Below, in pieces: positions 27,866 through 37,424 of a stretch of DNA of 61,835 nucleotides. A model generated the notes under the pieces. The model had not been told where the DNA came from and ran no database searches. It worked only from the letters and a program-made list of their open reading frames with translations. Made by a program: the position numbers and the translations under genes. Where the stretch lies: positions 1-61,835 of IMG/VR virus record IMGVR_UViG_3300044638_003544; one strand, written 5' to 3'. The stretch comes from a virus. Numbering within the stretch: the stretch's first letter is position 1; every line of letters begins with the position of its first letter.

Positions 27866-30800
27866 TATATCTTCCTACTAAAATTTCTTCTATTTTCTTG
27901 TGTGTTAATTGCCTTTACGACTTCTTTTGCAACGGCTCTTGGATCATTTGTTCCAGATGCATCCACATTAATATTATAGACTGAATTGTTTGAGATTGCT
28001 GAAGCGTCAACAAATCCTTGATTATTTTGAGGAACATTATATTTCATTGCTTCAATTCCAGACTTAAGATCTGCTGTAAGTGGGGATGTTAGGACTGCTT
28101 CTCCCTTATGTAAGTTAGCAAGACCATTTGACATTGTAAGACCACCTTCACGCATACCTGGGGGATTAGATCCTGGTTTAAGACCTGACCACTCAAAGTG
28201 TAGGTGAGCCCCTCTTACCTTTCCAGTGTCTCCAGAAAAACCAATTCTTTGACCAGCCCTTACTTGTCCTGGTTCGGCATCATATCCGCTTAGGTGAGCG
28301 TATAAAGACTCTGTTCCATCATTATGTCTTATAGTTGCGTAGTTTCCAAAACCTGTTGCACTGTATCCTCTTGACTTTCTTCCAGATGCCATTGCATAAA
28401 CCGATGTACCTATTCCAACACCATAGTCAATTGCTCTTCCAGGGTACCTTGCACTGTGTGCTTTTCCAGAGCTTGGGTATGTGCCTCTTGCAGTTACCCC
28501 TGGACTTCCAAAAAGAATTTTTGCAACTTGTCCAAGTAATTCATAATTTGCAATTGTTGGTGCGTTTGAGGGACCTTGATCATTTCCTGGCTCTTCTTCT
28601 GACTTAGCTGTTTGTATTACATTTCCAATAGCCTTTGCTATAAGATTTGAATTTACTACTCCAAACCCAAGTGCTGTAGCAGACTGAGAACTACCTGCTT
28701 GGGCAGAAACATATCCACCACTTGCAAATTTTCTTTCATTAATTTGATCAAGCATATCAGTTCCATATTCATCAACAGCTGAGGCACGAACCACATACTC
28801 TCCATCTGAAAGTCTTGCTGTAATAGAGTCTGAATTTTTTGTTCCTGGTCCATGAACAATACCACCAGTTGCTCTATTTGGAATCATTGCATTTCCCTTA
28901 ATTCCAGCTATGCTGTTATTAATAAGGTCTGTTAATTCTTTTCCACTTACATCGTATTCTTCTCCTGCAGATGTTATTGCACCAGAAACTATCTTCTTAA
29001 AGTCTTTGTCAAAACTGGAAGCAAGATCAGTAACTAATTTTTGTGCCTCTGGGGGAAGCTTTGATGCCATATCTGATATAGAGCCAAGATAATTATACAT
29101 GTCTGTTGCTAAGGCTTCGCCTGGCTTAAGGGCTTTTAATTTTTCAGCCTCTGCAATTGCGGCATCAATTGATTGCAGTGTTGATGACTTGTTTCTTTGA
29201 ATTTTTTCATTTTCTCTATCAAGCTGCTCAAGTCTCTTTTCGTGTCTTTCGTCTTCTCCCTCTGCAAGTTCCTTATTCTTATCAATTTGATCTTGAAGTT
29301 TTTCCTCTGCTGCATCTGCCACTTCTTTAATTCTGTCAATTTCTGTAGTTCTTCCAAACTGTGCTGCATTTGAAGCCATGTCTTGTTGTGCTTGAAGGAA
29401 TCCAAAGACATCTCCAGATGCAAGAGACTGTAAGCCACCAAGAGCAGACTGGCGTTGTTGATTTCTAAAGTCATCTGCTTTATTTTCTTTATCTAGTGCA
29501 TCAATATACTCTTCTGCACCTTCTCTAATTGCCTTTATTTGTTTTTCTAGTCCCTTATTCTGTTTGTCAATATTTTTTTGAAAGTTTTTGTGTCTTTTGT
29601 TTTCTGCATCTTTAGCTGATTCATTTTTAGCAATAAGGTTATCGTATCTTGCAGTTTCTGCTGCTTTTACTTCATTAAAACTTGCTATTTGAGCGTCAAG
29701 ACCTAAGTCTAGTTCCATATCAATTTTTGCAAGAGCATCCATTTCAGCAAGTCTCTTGTTAACAATTTGTGCTTCCTTATCTGATAGATCTAAATCTTTA
29801 AGTAATCCATTAAGATTAATTCCTGCTGCATGAGCTTGCATAATCAAAAGCTTTGTATCTGTATCGTCTACACTATCGCCAAGCTTTTCTATTGTGTCAA
29901 ATATTGGACCATCTTCAATTCCCATTTCTTTGAGAGAGCTCTTTATTGATGCATCTAAAGCAGATCCAACGTCTGATTGGTTAACTCCAGCAGCAGCACC
30001 TTCTCTAAACGCAACTGCAACTGAATCCTTTAATAGTTTAGTTCCTTCTCCTAAATCGGCTGAAAGTAGTGCAGATTCAATTACTCCGTTAAATTGTCCT
30101 TCAAGATTGGCTTTTTTGGTTCCTATAATTTCTCCACTATTTAAACCATATTTTGCTGTTTCTTGGAAAGCCATTCCTACCGCAGCAGTTGCTTGTGATT
30201 GATTTTCTATTCCACGGAACTTTCCAGCCATAGAAGCAAGCTGACCACCCGTTCCAGAGGCTTGAGCAAGTACAGATAAAATTTCATTGGCTTGATCTGC
30301 AGTAAATCCTTGCTGTAGCATTTTTCCATACTGACCCAAAAACATTGCTGCTGGATCGTTTGTATTTTTTAGCTGTTCTACAAGTTTTTTGTTTTCTTCC
30401 TGGTCAAGTATTGCTTTCTTTAGTGCAGGGTCAACTCCTAATGCAGAAGTTCCTCCACCAAAACCTAAATTCTTGGCAATATCTGCATTTGTCTTCATTT
30501 GATCATTAACAGATTTTAGAGTAATTCCATAATATTCAGCAGCTGCAGTTTGTGAGGCATACATTGACTCCCCAGCTTCTCTTGCTTCGCTAATAGCTTT
30601 TCTGTATGCTATAACACCTGCAGCTACTGCAGTTACAGCAGCGAGTGCGGCAATTCCAACTGGTCCACCAAGAAGGGCTAAACCTCTTCCAGCCATCATA
30701 AGACCGCTTCCAAGCTTTGATGTTCCGCCAGATGCTATAGACATGCGAGCACCCTTTACAAATGTTGCTGAACCTGCACTTTTAAGTTTTCCACCTGCAG

Positions 30801-33800
30801 CACCTAAGCCTCCAACACCACCTTGTGCTAACTGCATTGCAGTAGTTGCTAAAAATAATCCGTTTGTAAACTTTGTTAAACCTGCGGTAGCTTTAGCAAA
30901 TCCTTCATTCATTGCACCAATTGAGTTCAGTGCAAATGCTGCACCCATTGCTCCACCAGATAATGAAGCTCCACGATTTAAAATTGATTTGCCCATAGAG
31001 GCAGCTCTACCTCTTGCTTTTGACAATCCTGTTATTGAGGCTTTTCCATAGTTTTCTCCAGCTCTTTCTGCACCCTTTGCATTAGCATTAAGTCTATTTT
31101 CAAACGAGTCTGTGTATATTTCTGCTACCTGGTCCGCCTGTCTTTGTACTTCTTTTGCAGGAGACTTTGCTTTAATTGCCTTTTTTACTCCAGTAGTTGC
31201 ACCTGTTGCAGCTGGAACTGCTCCGCTTAAGTTAAGTTGTTCTAGTAATGGTAATTGTCCAGATAGTCTTGCTGAAGATACTGCTCTACCTGCTGCAATC
31301 CAAGGAGGAACTCTACTAGAAACTGATTTTCCTGGAACAGCAGTTTTTCCTTTTTGTGCAACAGAAAGATCTCCAGAAGCAATTCTAGACTCTACATCCA
31401 TTAATGCTGCTTCATAAAGCCTTGTTCCAATTCTATCTATTGGTTGATTTCCCTTAATAATTGATCTTGCACTTGCTTTAAGTTCTTGTTTGCTAAACCC
31501 TTCCTCTACCAACTGAGTTATAGCATTACCCATAGATTTTCTAAATGCTACAACGTTACCCTTTGACCCACCTGGTCCAAGCTTTGTCATCATACTTAGT
31601 GTATTATTTTCTGCTGCACTTGCAGCAACAAGATTTGGTGGACTAAATACTTTTTTACCAGTTACTGGATCAACCTGTGGCGTAATGTGGGTAGCATCAA
31701 ACTGCTTCATTGCGTTAATAATTTTTTGATTTTGAATGTCAAAGGCTGCAACTATTTGATCAATTATGTCTCCAACTATTCCAGTAAAAGGTGCAGACCT
31801 TTCTTGAAGAAGACCTCTAATGATTGGATCATTGTTACTTAGTCTTGTTCCCTTTGCAAAACCCTTTATGTTTCCCTGATTCATTGCATTAAGAATTGGA
31901 CCATATTTTTGTGTTGCTGCCTTATTAACAACAAATTCTCCAGGCATCAGTAATGCTGGAACCGAATCAGTATTTCCAGATCCTGGGACTCCACCACCGT
32001 TTGCTCTTTTAATTGGCTTACCCTTAGCTCCTGGAACAAATTGTCCAGGATTTGCAGCAGCTTGATTTCTAAGAGCAGCAACATATGCACTCATAGTTGA
32101 AGTTAGTCTTGCTAAAGTTTGATCTTGTCTTGCATACGCAGATGTAAGTAAGTCTGTAGTTTTAAGAGCAACTATCTGTTCAGTATTAAGGAGCTCAAAC
32201 TGTTTTGTTGGAATTCCCATAACTGCACGACCAAGATTTACGATACCCATTGCACCCTTAGTTACATAGCCAAGGAAGTTTGCAAGGACACCAGTAATCA
32301 TAACTATTGGACCAGCAATTGCTGTAATTCCTGTTGCCAACTTAATGAAGTTTTTAACAGGTTCTGGAAGATTACTTCCGAATTCAACTAATTTATTAAA
32401 CAAGTCTGCGGCTTTTTCTAAGAAAGGTATAACTGATCTAGTCAGGGCTTCTCCAATTGGCAGGAGAGAGGCTTTAATTGACTCCATTGCCCTTTGGAAT
32501 CTCATTGATGTAGACTCTGTAAGAGTTCTAAGTTCCTGGTTTGCAATATTTGCAAGATCTGTTGAAGTTGCTGACATCAATTTAATTACTTCAACTGTTT
32601 GGGATCCTGCCTGATTCAAGTTATCAAAAAGTGCTGCAATTCTAGCAAACTGATATTTACCAAAAACTTGTTCAATAATTTGTGCTCTAGAGAATTCATC
32701 TAGACCCATCATTGCCTGTTGGAATTCAAGAATTGTAGGCATTAGCTTACCCTTGTTTCTTGTTACAATTCCCTCAAGGTCGATTCCAAATCCTCTTGCA
32801 GTTTCTGCAGCTTGTTTTGTTGGGTTAATTAAAGATGCCATACCAGACTTAATTGCGTTTGCACCTTCAGCAGCGTTAATGCCACCTTCCTTCATTGCAA
32901 CAAGCAAAACAGAAAGGTCTTTAACGTCTCCACCCATTGCTTTAATAACTGGACCAGTCCTTGGAATAGCTTCTGTTAAGTCCTGAATAGAAACTGATGT
33001 TTGGTTTTCAACTGCGTTAAGAAAGTCAATGGATTCTGCAAGTTCTTGTGTACTCATATTAAATGCACTTTGTAGTGCAAGAGTTGCTTTCATAGCCTCT
33101 TGTCTATCTACTTCACCAAGCACTGCAAGACGAGTAGTTTGTTGGATAGAACTTGTTAGCCTTTGCCCTTCAAGACCAGTTGCTGCTAGGTCTGCAGCAA
33201 GGGCTGCAGTTTGACTAACCGCAATACCAAACTTACCTGCAATGTCTTTTGCTAGAAGTTCTACCTGCTTTCTCATTTCTTGAGAAGCGTTTGTAGTTGT
33301 CATGACAAGATCAGATCCATATACCTTTTGGAATCTTGTTAATTCTTTGTCAAAATCTCTAAATGTTTTTGAAAGGCTTGCACCTAAAATTGTAAGGGGA
33401 ATAGTAAGACCAACTGTAAGCTGTCTACCAGCCCATTGAGTATTTTTACCCCAGTTGATAAGTTCTCTTGATCCATCTTGAACCAACTTATTAAATATAT
33501 TAAACTGTTCTCTAGCAATGTTCATGCTAGTTGTCATATTTTTAGTATCAACAGATAGTGGGGTAATGACCATACCTTTATTTCTTCCAGTAGCATCTTT
33601 TCCAAGGCTAACAATCTCTGATTGAGCCTTTCTTACTTGCTCTACTGCAAGCTTTCTTACTCTTGATCCTTCAGTGTAGGCTCTTCTTGCTTCTTTAAAA
33701 TAATCTCTCATATGGAGTTTATTCTTTTGAAGAGCCTCACCGAAGCGATCTACGTCACTTGAAAGATCCACCATTGTGGTCTGGAAAGCTCCAAGTGATT

Positions 33801-33972
33801 TTACATTTGTTCCAAACGAGGTTGCTAATTGTTTTTTAGCAGTTAGTGCAGCTTTGTCTAAAGAATTAAATGAATTATTTAATAGAGATATTTCTCTAGC
33901 AAGACTTCTAACTTGAGCAATGGCAGGACCAAAGTCCGCATCATACTCAAAGTTTGCGTTAATATCCGCCAT
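27865..33972 (-). CDS. Tape measure protein with C-terminal peptidase M23 domain
   Basis: 2035 residues from ATG 33972 (an ATG two codons earlier touches the AGGAG ribosome site and is less suited). Sets tail length, roughly 300 nm if 0.15 nm per residue holds. Long alpha-helical stretches, hydrophobic segments near residues 560 and 1100, and three GG-x-V-type repeats (VPALLMPGEFVVNKA, ITARLSDGEYVVRASA, LANLHKGEAVL). Near the C-terminus lies an M23 domain: HSARYPGRAIDYG, YAHLSG and GAHLHFEW, which would cut peptidoglycan crosslinks during DNA entry. Confidence 0.93.
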   Translation of the reverse strand: MADINANFEYDADFGPAIAQVRSLAREISLLNNSFNSLDKAALTAKKQLATSFGTNVKSLGAFQTTMVDLSSDVDRFGEALQKNKLHMRDYFKEARRAYTEGSRVRKLAVEQVRKAQSEIVSLGKDATGRNKGMVITPLSVDTKNMTTSMNIAREQFNIFNKLVQDGSRELINWGKNTQWAGRQLTVGLTIPLTILGASLSKTFRDFDKELTRFQKVYGSDLVMTTTNASQEMRKQVELLAKDIAGKFGIAVSQTAALAADLAATGLEGQRLTSSIQQTTRLAVLGEVDRQEAMKATLALQSAFNMSTQELAESIDFLNAVENQTSVSIQDLTEAIPRTGPVIKAMGGDVKDLSVLLVAMKEGGINAAEGANAIKSGMASLINPTKQAAETARGFGIDLEGIVTRNKGKLMPTILEFQQAMMGLDEFSRAQIIEQVFGKYQFARIAALFDNLNQAGSQTVEVIKLMSATSTDLANIANQELRTLTESTSMRFQRAMESIKASLLPIGEALTRSVIPFLEKAADLFNKLVEFGSNLPEPVKNFIKLATGITAIAGPIVMITGVLANFLGYVTKGAMGIVNLGRAVMGIPTKQFELLNTEQIVALKTTDLLTSAYARQDQTLARLTSTMSAYVAALRNQAAANPGQFVPGAKGKPIKRANGGGVPGSGNTDSVPALLMPGEFVVNKAATQKYGPILNAMNQGNIKGFAKGTRLSNNDPIIRGLLQERSAPFTGIVGDIIDQIVAAFDIQNQKIINAMKQFDATHITPQVDPVTGKKVFSPPNLVAASAAENNTLSMMTKLGPGGSKGNVVAFRKSMGNAITQLVEEGFSKQELKASARSIIKGNQPIDRIGTRLYEAALMDVESRIASGDLSVAQKGKTAVPGKSVSSRVPPWIAAGRAVSSARLSGQLPLLEQLNLSGAVPAATGATTGVKKAIKAKSPAKEVQRQADQVAEIYTDSFENRLNANAKGAERAGENYGKASITGLSKARGRAASMGKSILNRGASLSGGAMGAAFALNSIGAMNEGFAKATAGLTKFTNGLFLATTAMQLAQGGVGGLGAAGGKLKSAGSATFVKGARMSIASGGTSKLGSGLMMAGRGLALLGGPVGIAALAAVTAVAAGVIAYRKAISEAREAGESMYASQTAAAEYYGITLKSVNDQMKTNADIAKNLGFGGGTSALGVDPALKKAILDQEENKKLVEQLKNTNDPAAMFLGQYGKMLQQGFTADQANEILSVLAQASGTGGQLASMAGKFRGIENQSQATAAVGMAFQETAKYGLNSGEIIGTKKANLEGQFNGVIESALLSADLGEGTKLLKDSVAVAFREGAAAGVNQSDVGSALDASIKSSLKEMGIEDGPIFDTIEKLGDSVDDTDTKLLIMQAHAAGINLNGLLKDLDLSDKEAQIVNKRLAEMDALAKIDMELDLGLDAQIASFNEVKAAETARYDNLIAKNESAKDAENKRHKNFQKNIDKQNKGLEKQIKAIREGAEEYIDALDKENKADDFRNQQRQSALGGLQSLASGDVFGFLQAQQDMASNAAQFGRTTEIDRIKEVADAAEEKLQDQIDKNKELAEGEDERHEKRLEQLDRENEKIQRNKSSTLQSIDAAIAEAEKLKALKPGEALATDMYNYLGSISDMASKLPPEAQKLVTDLASSFDKDFKKIVSGAITSAGEEYDVSGKELTDLINNSIAGIKGNAMIPNRATGGIVHGPGTKNSDSITARLSDGEYVVRASAVDEYGTDMLDQINERKFASGGYVSAQAGSSQSATALGFGVVNSNLIAKAIGNVIQTAKSEEEPGNDQGPSNAPTIANYELLGQVAKILFGSPGVTARGTYPSSGKAHSARYPGRAIDYGVGIGTSVYAMASGRKSRGYSATGFGNYATIRHNDGTESLYAHLSGYDAEPGQVRAGQRIGFSGDTGKVRGAHLHFEWSGLKPGSNPPGMREGGLTMSNGLANLHKGEAVLTSPLTADLKSGIEAMKYNVPQNNQGFVDASAISNNSVYNINVDASGTNDPRAVAKEVVKAINTQENRRNFSRKI

Positions 33973-34644
33973 GAACATCTCCTAACACTTCATAAGCTAA
34001 TCCCATGTCAGATGTTATTCCATACTCAACGGCTTTTGCCTTTGTTGTATCTCCAGTCAATCTTGCCATCGCCCTCGCTTGAATTTCTTGGAATGTTGCA
34101 GGACGACTGTCATCGTCCTGGTTGTCACTACTATTCTCCATGTCTATTCCGTTTACCATTGCTAGGAATTTATTTTTCCTATTTTCAGATTCGTACATCG
34201 CTTTTAGCGTTGCTACGAGCTCTGGCATTGATAAACTAGACTCTAGTTCATCGTAGTCTTTCCAGTGACCAAGAAGAAAAACTTCCGCCTCTAGTGCAGC
34301 GAGGTCTAGATCTGTCCAGCTAGTTCCTTCGCTGCTTCCAGCAGGTTTGGGTCGTTCAGCTTGATATCAGCAGCCACCTCCAAGATTTTGTACATTGTCT
34401 GAAGATCAAGTGCTTCTTCAAGTGCGTCTCTGTCTTCAGCAAGTGCTGGTGAAAACTGCTTAAAGGCAATTGCAGTGCAGGTAATAAGCAAGTCAAGGAA
34501 TTCATCCTCGTTTGTTGACTTTGCTGTACCTTCTGACCACACCTTCATTAGTTCTCTTAGTTTTTTCAAGCTTAGTGGCTTGACTTCCACTTTTGTTCCG
34601 TCTAATAGCTCTAGCTCGATACTTTCGTATACTGTTGTTGCCAA
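33959..34644 (-). CDS. Tape-measure chaperone, frameshifted long form (G-T)
   Basis: Product of a -1 frameshift at CCCAAAC (34345-34351). It has the N-terminal part of the short form, then continues as PAGSSEGTSW, LDLAALEAEVFLLGHWKDYD and on to the stop at 33959. Upstream-frame residues before the in-frame ATG at 34228 (EVFLLGHWKDYDELESS) look like genuine protein, which shows that the second frame is not an independent gene starting there. Long-tailed phages make both forms to hold the tape measure before tube assembly. The end overlaps the tape measure start. Confidence 0.85.
34306..34644 (-). CDS. Tape-measure chaperone, short form (G)
   Basis: 112 residues from a TTG start; AGGAGG lies five bases upstream, and no ATG fits. 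It carries an N-terminal beta hairpin (YESIELELLDGTKVEVKPLS) and then helices, the pattern of tail assembly chaperones encoded between the tail tube and tape measure genes. Normal termination at TAG 34306 gives this form; a fraction of ribosomes slip at 34345-34351 to make the long form. Confidence 0.85.
   Translation of the reverse strand: MATTVYESIELELLDGTKVEVKPLSLKKLRELMKVWSEGTAKSTNEDEFLDLLITCTAIAFKQFSPALAEDRDALEEALDLQTMYKILEVAADIKLNDPNLLEAAKELAGQI
34345..34351 (-). promoter_or_regulatory. Programmed -1 frameshift site CCCAAAC
   Basis: Minus-strand heptamer C-CCA-AAC in the frame of the short form, a textbook X-XXY-YYZ slippery site. It lies 14 codons before the short-form stop and the -1 frame is open from it through 33959. 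Confidence 0.85.
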
Positions 34645-34697
34645 AACTTCCTCCTAATTGTTCTCTTTAATTATATAGTATTCTTGATATAAATGAG

Positions 34698-34725
34698 CAG
34701 GACTAGCCATTTCTGACTAGTCCTG
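34698..34725 (-). terminator. Hairpin between tail tube and chaperone genes
   Basis: CAGGACTAG / CTAGTCCTG, 9-bp stem and 10-base loop, in the gap after the tail tube gene. No T-run follows, so partial attenuation or mRNA protection is likely; it would keep tail tube expression higher than that of the chaperones. Confidence 0.65.
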
Positions 34726-34747
34726 ATCACGTTTATTAAATTATGAA

Positions 34748-35446
34748 CTAAGCTTGGTTGTAAGCTCTGTCGATGATCTTGCCGTAAGAAGCATTTCCAT
34801 CTCCTGCTTCGTTTATAGACGAAGCCAGTAGACGTAGAGTTACTGGGAATACAGTAGCCTCATTTCTTCTAACGCCAACAGTTACAGTCTCCATTGAAAG
34901 AGCTCTGTATCCAACATAAACTCTTTCTACGAAGTTCTTTGTTGCTGCTGTCTTCTTTTCATCTGGTCCTGGACCAACGATAGCGATGGAGCGTTCTACT
35001 GGAGAGTATCCAAGAGCACCACCGTTAAGGTTTACTGATTGAACTGGGGAAGACATTGTTCCTGAAAGGTCCGTTGACTTTCCACCAATTGCTACCAAGA
35101 AGTTTTCAAGTGTGGCTTCTGCAAGTGTTGTATTCAACATTACTCGCTGACCCTGCTTGAAGATTTTTGCAACGTCAAGTAGCTGATCTACCTGTACTTC
35201 ACCATAATCTGGTTCGAACGATAGTTCTGCACCTTCCGATGTGTAACCTACTGAGTCCCACTTTCCTGTTGGAGCTGTTCCTGAGTAGATATCAACATTG
35301 TCTGGATCCTGAAGGGATACAGTACATGCTGCAAGAGTTGACGCTACCTTTGGTAGATCGTCTTCTGTAAGTTCTGTGTCTGTTGTATGTCCGATGTATA
35401 ATGCACCTGCACCTACAACAATATTTTTTGCGTTTCCTAGTGCCAT
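34748..35446 (-). CDS. Major tail tube protein
   Basis: 232 residues with the typical N-terminal start (ALGNAKNIVVGAGALYIGHT) and a beta-rich Ig-like body. It lies between the tail-completion genes and the tape-measure chaperones, the fixed position of the tube protein in long-tailed phages. It polymerises around the tape measure to form the tail tube. A strong AGGAGG ribosome site and a leader hairpin precede it and an attenuator-like hairpin follows, as expected for an abundant protein. Confidence 0.88.
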   Translation of the reverse strand: MALGNAKNIVVGAGALYIGHTTDTELTEDDLPKVASTLAACTVSLQDPDNVDIYSGTAPTGKWDSVGYTSEGAELSFEPDYGEVQVDQLLDVAKIFKQGQRVMLNTTLAEATLENFLVAIGGKSTDLSGTMSSPVQSVNLNGGALGYSPVERSIAIVGPGPDEKKTAATKNFVERVYVGYRALSMETVTVGVRRNEATVFPVTLRLLASSINEAGDGNASYGKIIDRAYNQA

Positions 35447-35460
35447 TTTGCACCTCCTGT

Positions 35461-35480
35461 CAAAGTTTGATTAAACTTTG
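35461..35480 (-). promoter_or_regulatory. Leader hairpin before tail tube gene
   Basis: CAAAGTTT-GATT-AAACTTTG, a perfect 8-bp stem with a four-base loop, ending a few bases before the AGGAGG of the tail tube gene. It could stabilise the processed mRNA or present the ribosome site. Confidence 0.55.
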
Positions 35481-35524
35481 GTTTGGTTGCTTCCTCAGAA
35501 ACAATCATACCATGTAAAATCTTA

Positions 35525-36256
35525 TTATGACTTAGTAAATTCATACGTTAAAATAAGGGAAGTTTGGAATTTTCCTGGCTCAAGGTTATCTACAGACTTC
35601 TCATCTATCATATATCCTGACTGATCACATGCAACATATTTAAAGGATATTTCTAAGTCATTTAAATGAGCATTCATGTCTTGAGCAGATACGTCAAATT
35701 TCTTCAAAATATCATAAATGTAATTTTTCACATAGAATATCTGTGGGGCAGACCCAACAATAGTTATGGTTGCCCTTTCCTTGTTAATTGGATGGAATGT
35801 TCCATTTGGCTGGACGAATAAGTAGTCATAAATTATATAGGGTAGCTTTGATGTGTCAATGCCAAGATTTTCATATACTGGGTAGAATGGAATAAGGCTA
35901 ATTTCTGCTACATTTCCAGTTGTTGATGCAACTGTTGTTCCACCAGCTGGAGCCTGAATTTTAAACTGAGTTGGACTATCTACTTGAGTTACCTTAAAAA
36001 TTTTATTATAAGTTGAATTTACTCCAGTAATGTTGCAAAGTTTATTGGCAGTCATACCATGAGCGGTATCTGTAATAATTGTAGCAACTCCAGCACTTAC
36101 AGTTATAGAAGTAATTTCTGCATTTAATCCAGTTATGCTGTATTGAGTAATATCCCATATGTCTGATCCAATAGCAGATTGACCAGTAACCTGACCAGTT
36201 GCATGATCCCAAATATACCTACATATAAGCCAAATTGGTAGCTTTGTATAATCCAC
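35525..36256 (-). CDS. Tail terminator protein with inserted beta module
   Basis: 243 residues, about 100 longer than usual tail terminators. The ends fit that role by position (after the neck protein, before the tail tube). Residues 47-115 hold an inserted module of the HGL type (ITDTAHGMTANKLCNITGVN) also found in the big tail proteins. It shares one base with the upstream stop. It probably caps the tail tube and joins it to the head. Confidence 0.65.
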   Translation of the reverse strand: MDYTKLPIWLICRYIWDHATGQVTGQSAIGSDIWDITQYSITGLNAEITSITVSAGVATIITDTAHGMTANKLCNITGVNSTYNKIFKVTQVDSPTQFKIQAPAGGTTVASTTGNVAEISLIPFYPVYENLGIDTSKLPYIIYDYLFVQPNGTFHPINKERATITIVGSAPQIFYVKNYIYDILKKFDVSAQDMNAHLNDLEISFKYVACDQSGYMIDEKSVDNLEPGKFQTSLILTYEFTKS

Positions 36257-36975
36257 TATAGACTCCTCACAATTTTACTAGAAGATGCTGCTGCTAAGTT
36301 TGCCATATTTGTTATTTCGCCCTTGCTAATTCTTCTAAGAGCAATTCTTGATTCGTTTTGAATGCCCTTCTCTATTCTACTAAAGAATTCCATATCTTGT
36401 AGGGCTACATTTACCATAGTAGACATAAACTGATTGAAAATTTTTACAAATGATCCCTGTACATAATCTCCTCCAGGATTTTGAACTACTACCTTTTGTG
36501 AAGATACAATATTACCGTCTATTTCAAATACCAATCTTTTAGCATTTTTTGGAGTAATTGTTACTGGAAGCCCTTCCTCCATAATAAAAGCCTTGTTCCT
36601 AAAAACATATCCACTTTTCCCTGGAACCCTAGACTCTTTAAATCTGTATGTTAATACTGGTTTTCCTGAGCTAGAAATGGATGCTTCAAATAGTCTTGCA
36701 GCCTTGTCGCCAGTCCTTCCTGGCTCATAAACGTGATGTAATGAATCAGGTCTTGATCTTGCTGCATTATCTACATAGGCTTCAAAGTAGTTCATTATAT
36801 ACCTGAGACCAGCAACCTGTATTCTTTTCTTATCTTCACCATGAATTCTATTTAATAGTTCTAGTTGAAACTTTGCAGTTGCAGCAATCTTAGAACCAAT
36901 ATCTCCAGTTTTAAAGGTTTTCGTTTTAGATTTTTTTATTGCAACATTAAGAGCTGAGGTATCTACTCTTGACAT
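36256..36975 (-). CDS. Neck / tail-completion protein (HK97 gp10-like position)
   Basis: 239 residues, basic at both ends and rich in helix (SKIAATAKFQLELLNRIHGE) with a central VPGKSGYVFRNKAFIMEEG beta part. The position between head-closure and tail-terminator genes fits a gp10-like neck protein. One-base overlap on both sides suggests tight coupling. No clear motif; call is positional. Confidence 0.6.
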   Translation of the reverse strand: MSRVDTSALNVAIKKSKTKTFKTGDIGSKIAATAKFQLELLNRIHGEDKKRIQVAGLRYIMNYFEAYVDNAARSRPDSLHHVYEPGRTGDKAARLFEASISSSGKPVLTYRFKESRVPGKSGYVFRNKAFIMEEGLPVTITPKNAKRLVFEIDGNIVSSQKVVVQNPGGDYVQGSFVKIFNQFMSTMVNVALQDMEFFSRIEKGIQNESRIALRRISKGEITNMANLAAASSSKIVRSL

Positions 36976-37424
36976 TATTGAATCACCAGAGACTGAATAT
37001 CCTGTCTTTGCAAAATTGTTTCATATTCAATAACATGACCTAAATGATCCATTATTGGTGTGCTTCCACGAGGTTCAAATATTGTTGCCCCATTTGCACC
37101 ACCTGCAGATCCAATTCCAGTTAAACCAGATTCTTTCCAAATAACTTCTGTGTCGTTTTTAATGTTTGTTACTCTTACTGAGCTGTCAATCGGAGTTTTA
37201 CTTCTAAACTTTACAAGTCCAGTGATAACATTTAAATAGTTTTTTACTTCAACTGTATTAGAATTGTCTCCTAAGCCACTACGGACAACACCCTTAGCCA
37301 AACAACTAATAGTTGATGTATTTACCCATGTTTTTTGAACAGCACCTGAGTTTGCGTCCTGTGTCATCGTAGCGGTATATAGATCTGCTGTCATTGTGTA
37401 TGCTGTTCCAACGATACATGTCAT
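36975..37424 (-). CDS. Head-closure (stopper) protein
   Basis: 149 residues, compact beta barrel-like sequence (TADLYTATMTQDANSGAVQK, VITGLVKFRSKTPIDSSVRV) as in head-completion proteins that plug the connector before tail joining. Encoded directly after the adaptor protein. No decisive signature, but gene order and size agree. Confidence 0.65.
   Translation of the reverse strand: MTCIVGTAYTMTADLYTATMTQDANSGAVQKTWVNTSTISCLAKGVVRSGLGDNSNTVEVKNYLNVITGLVKFRSKTPIDSSVRVTNIKNDTEVIWKESGLTGIGSAGGANGATIFEPRGSTPIMDHLGHVIEYETILQRQDIQSLVIQ

Noticed and set aside
33959-34228. Independent 89-residue gene with ATG 34228
   Set aside because: Protein-like sequence continues upstream of that ATG in the same frame to the CCCAAAC slip site, and no ribosome site precedes the ATG.
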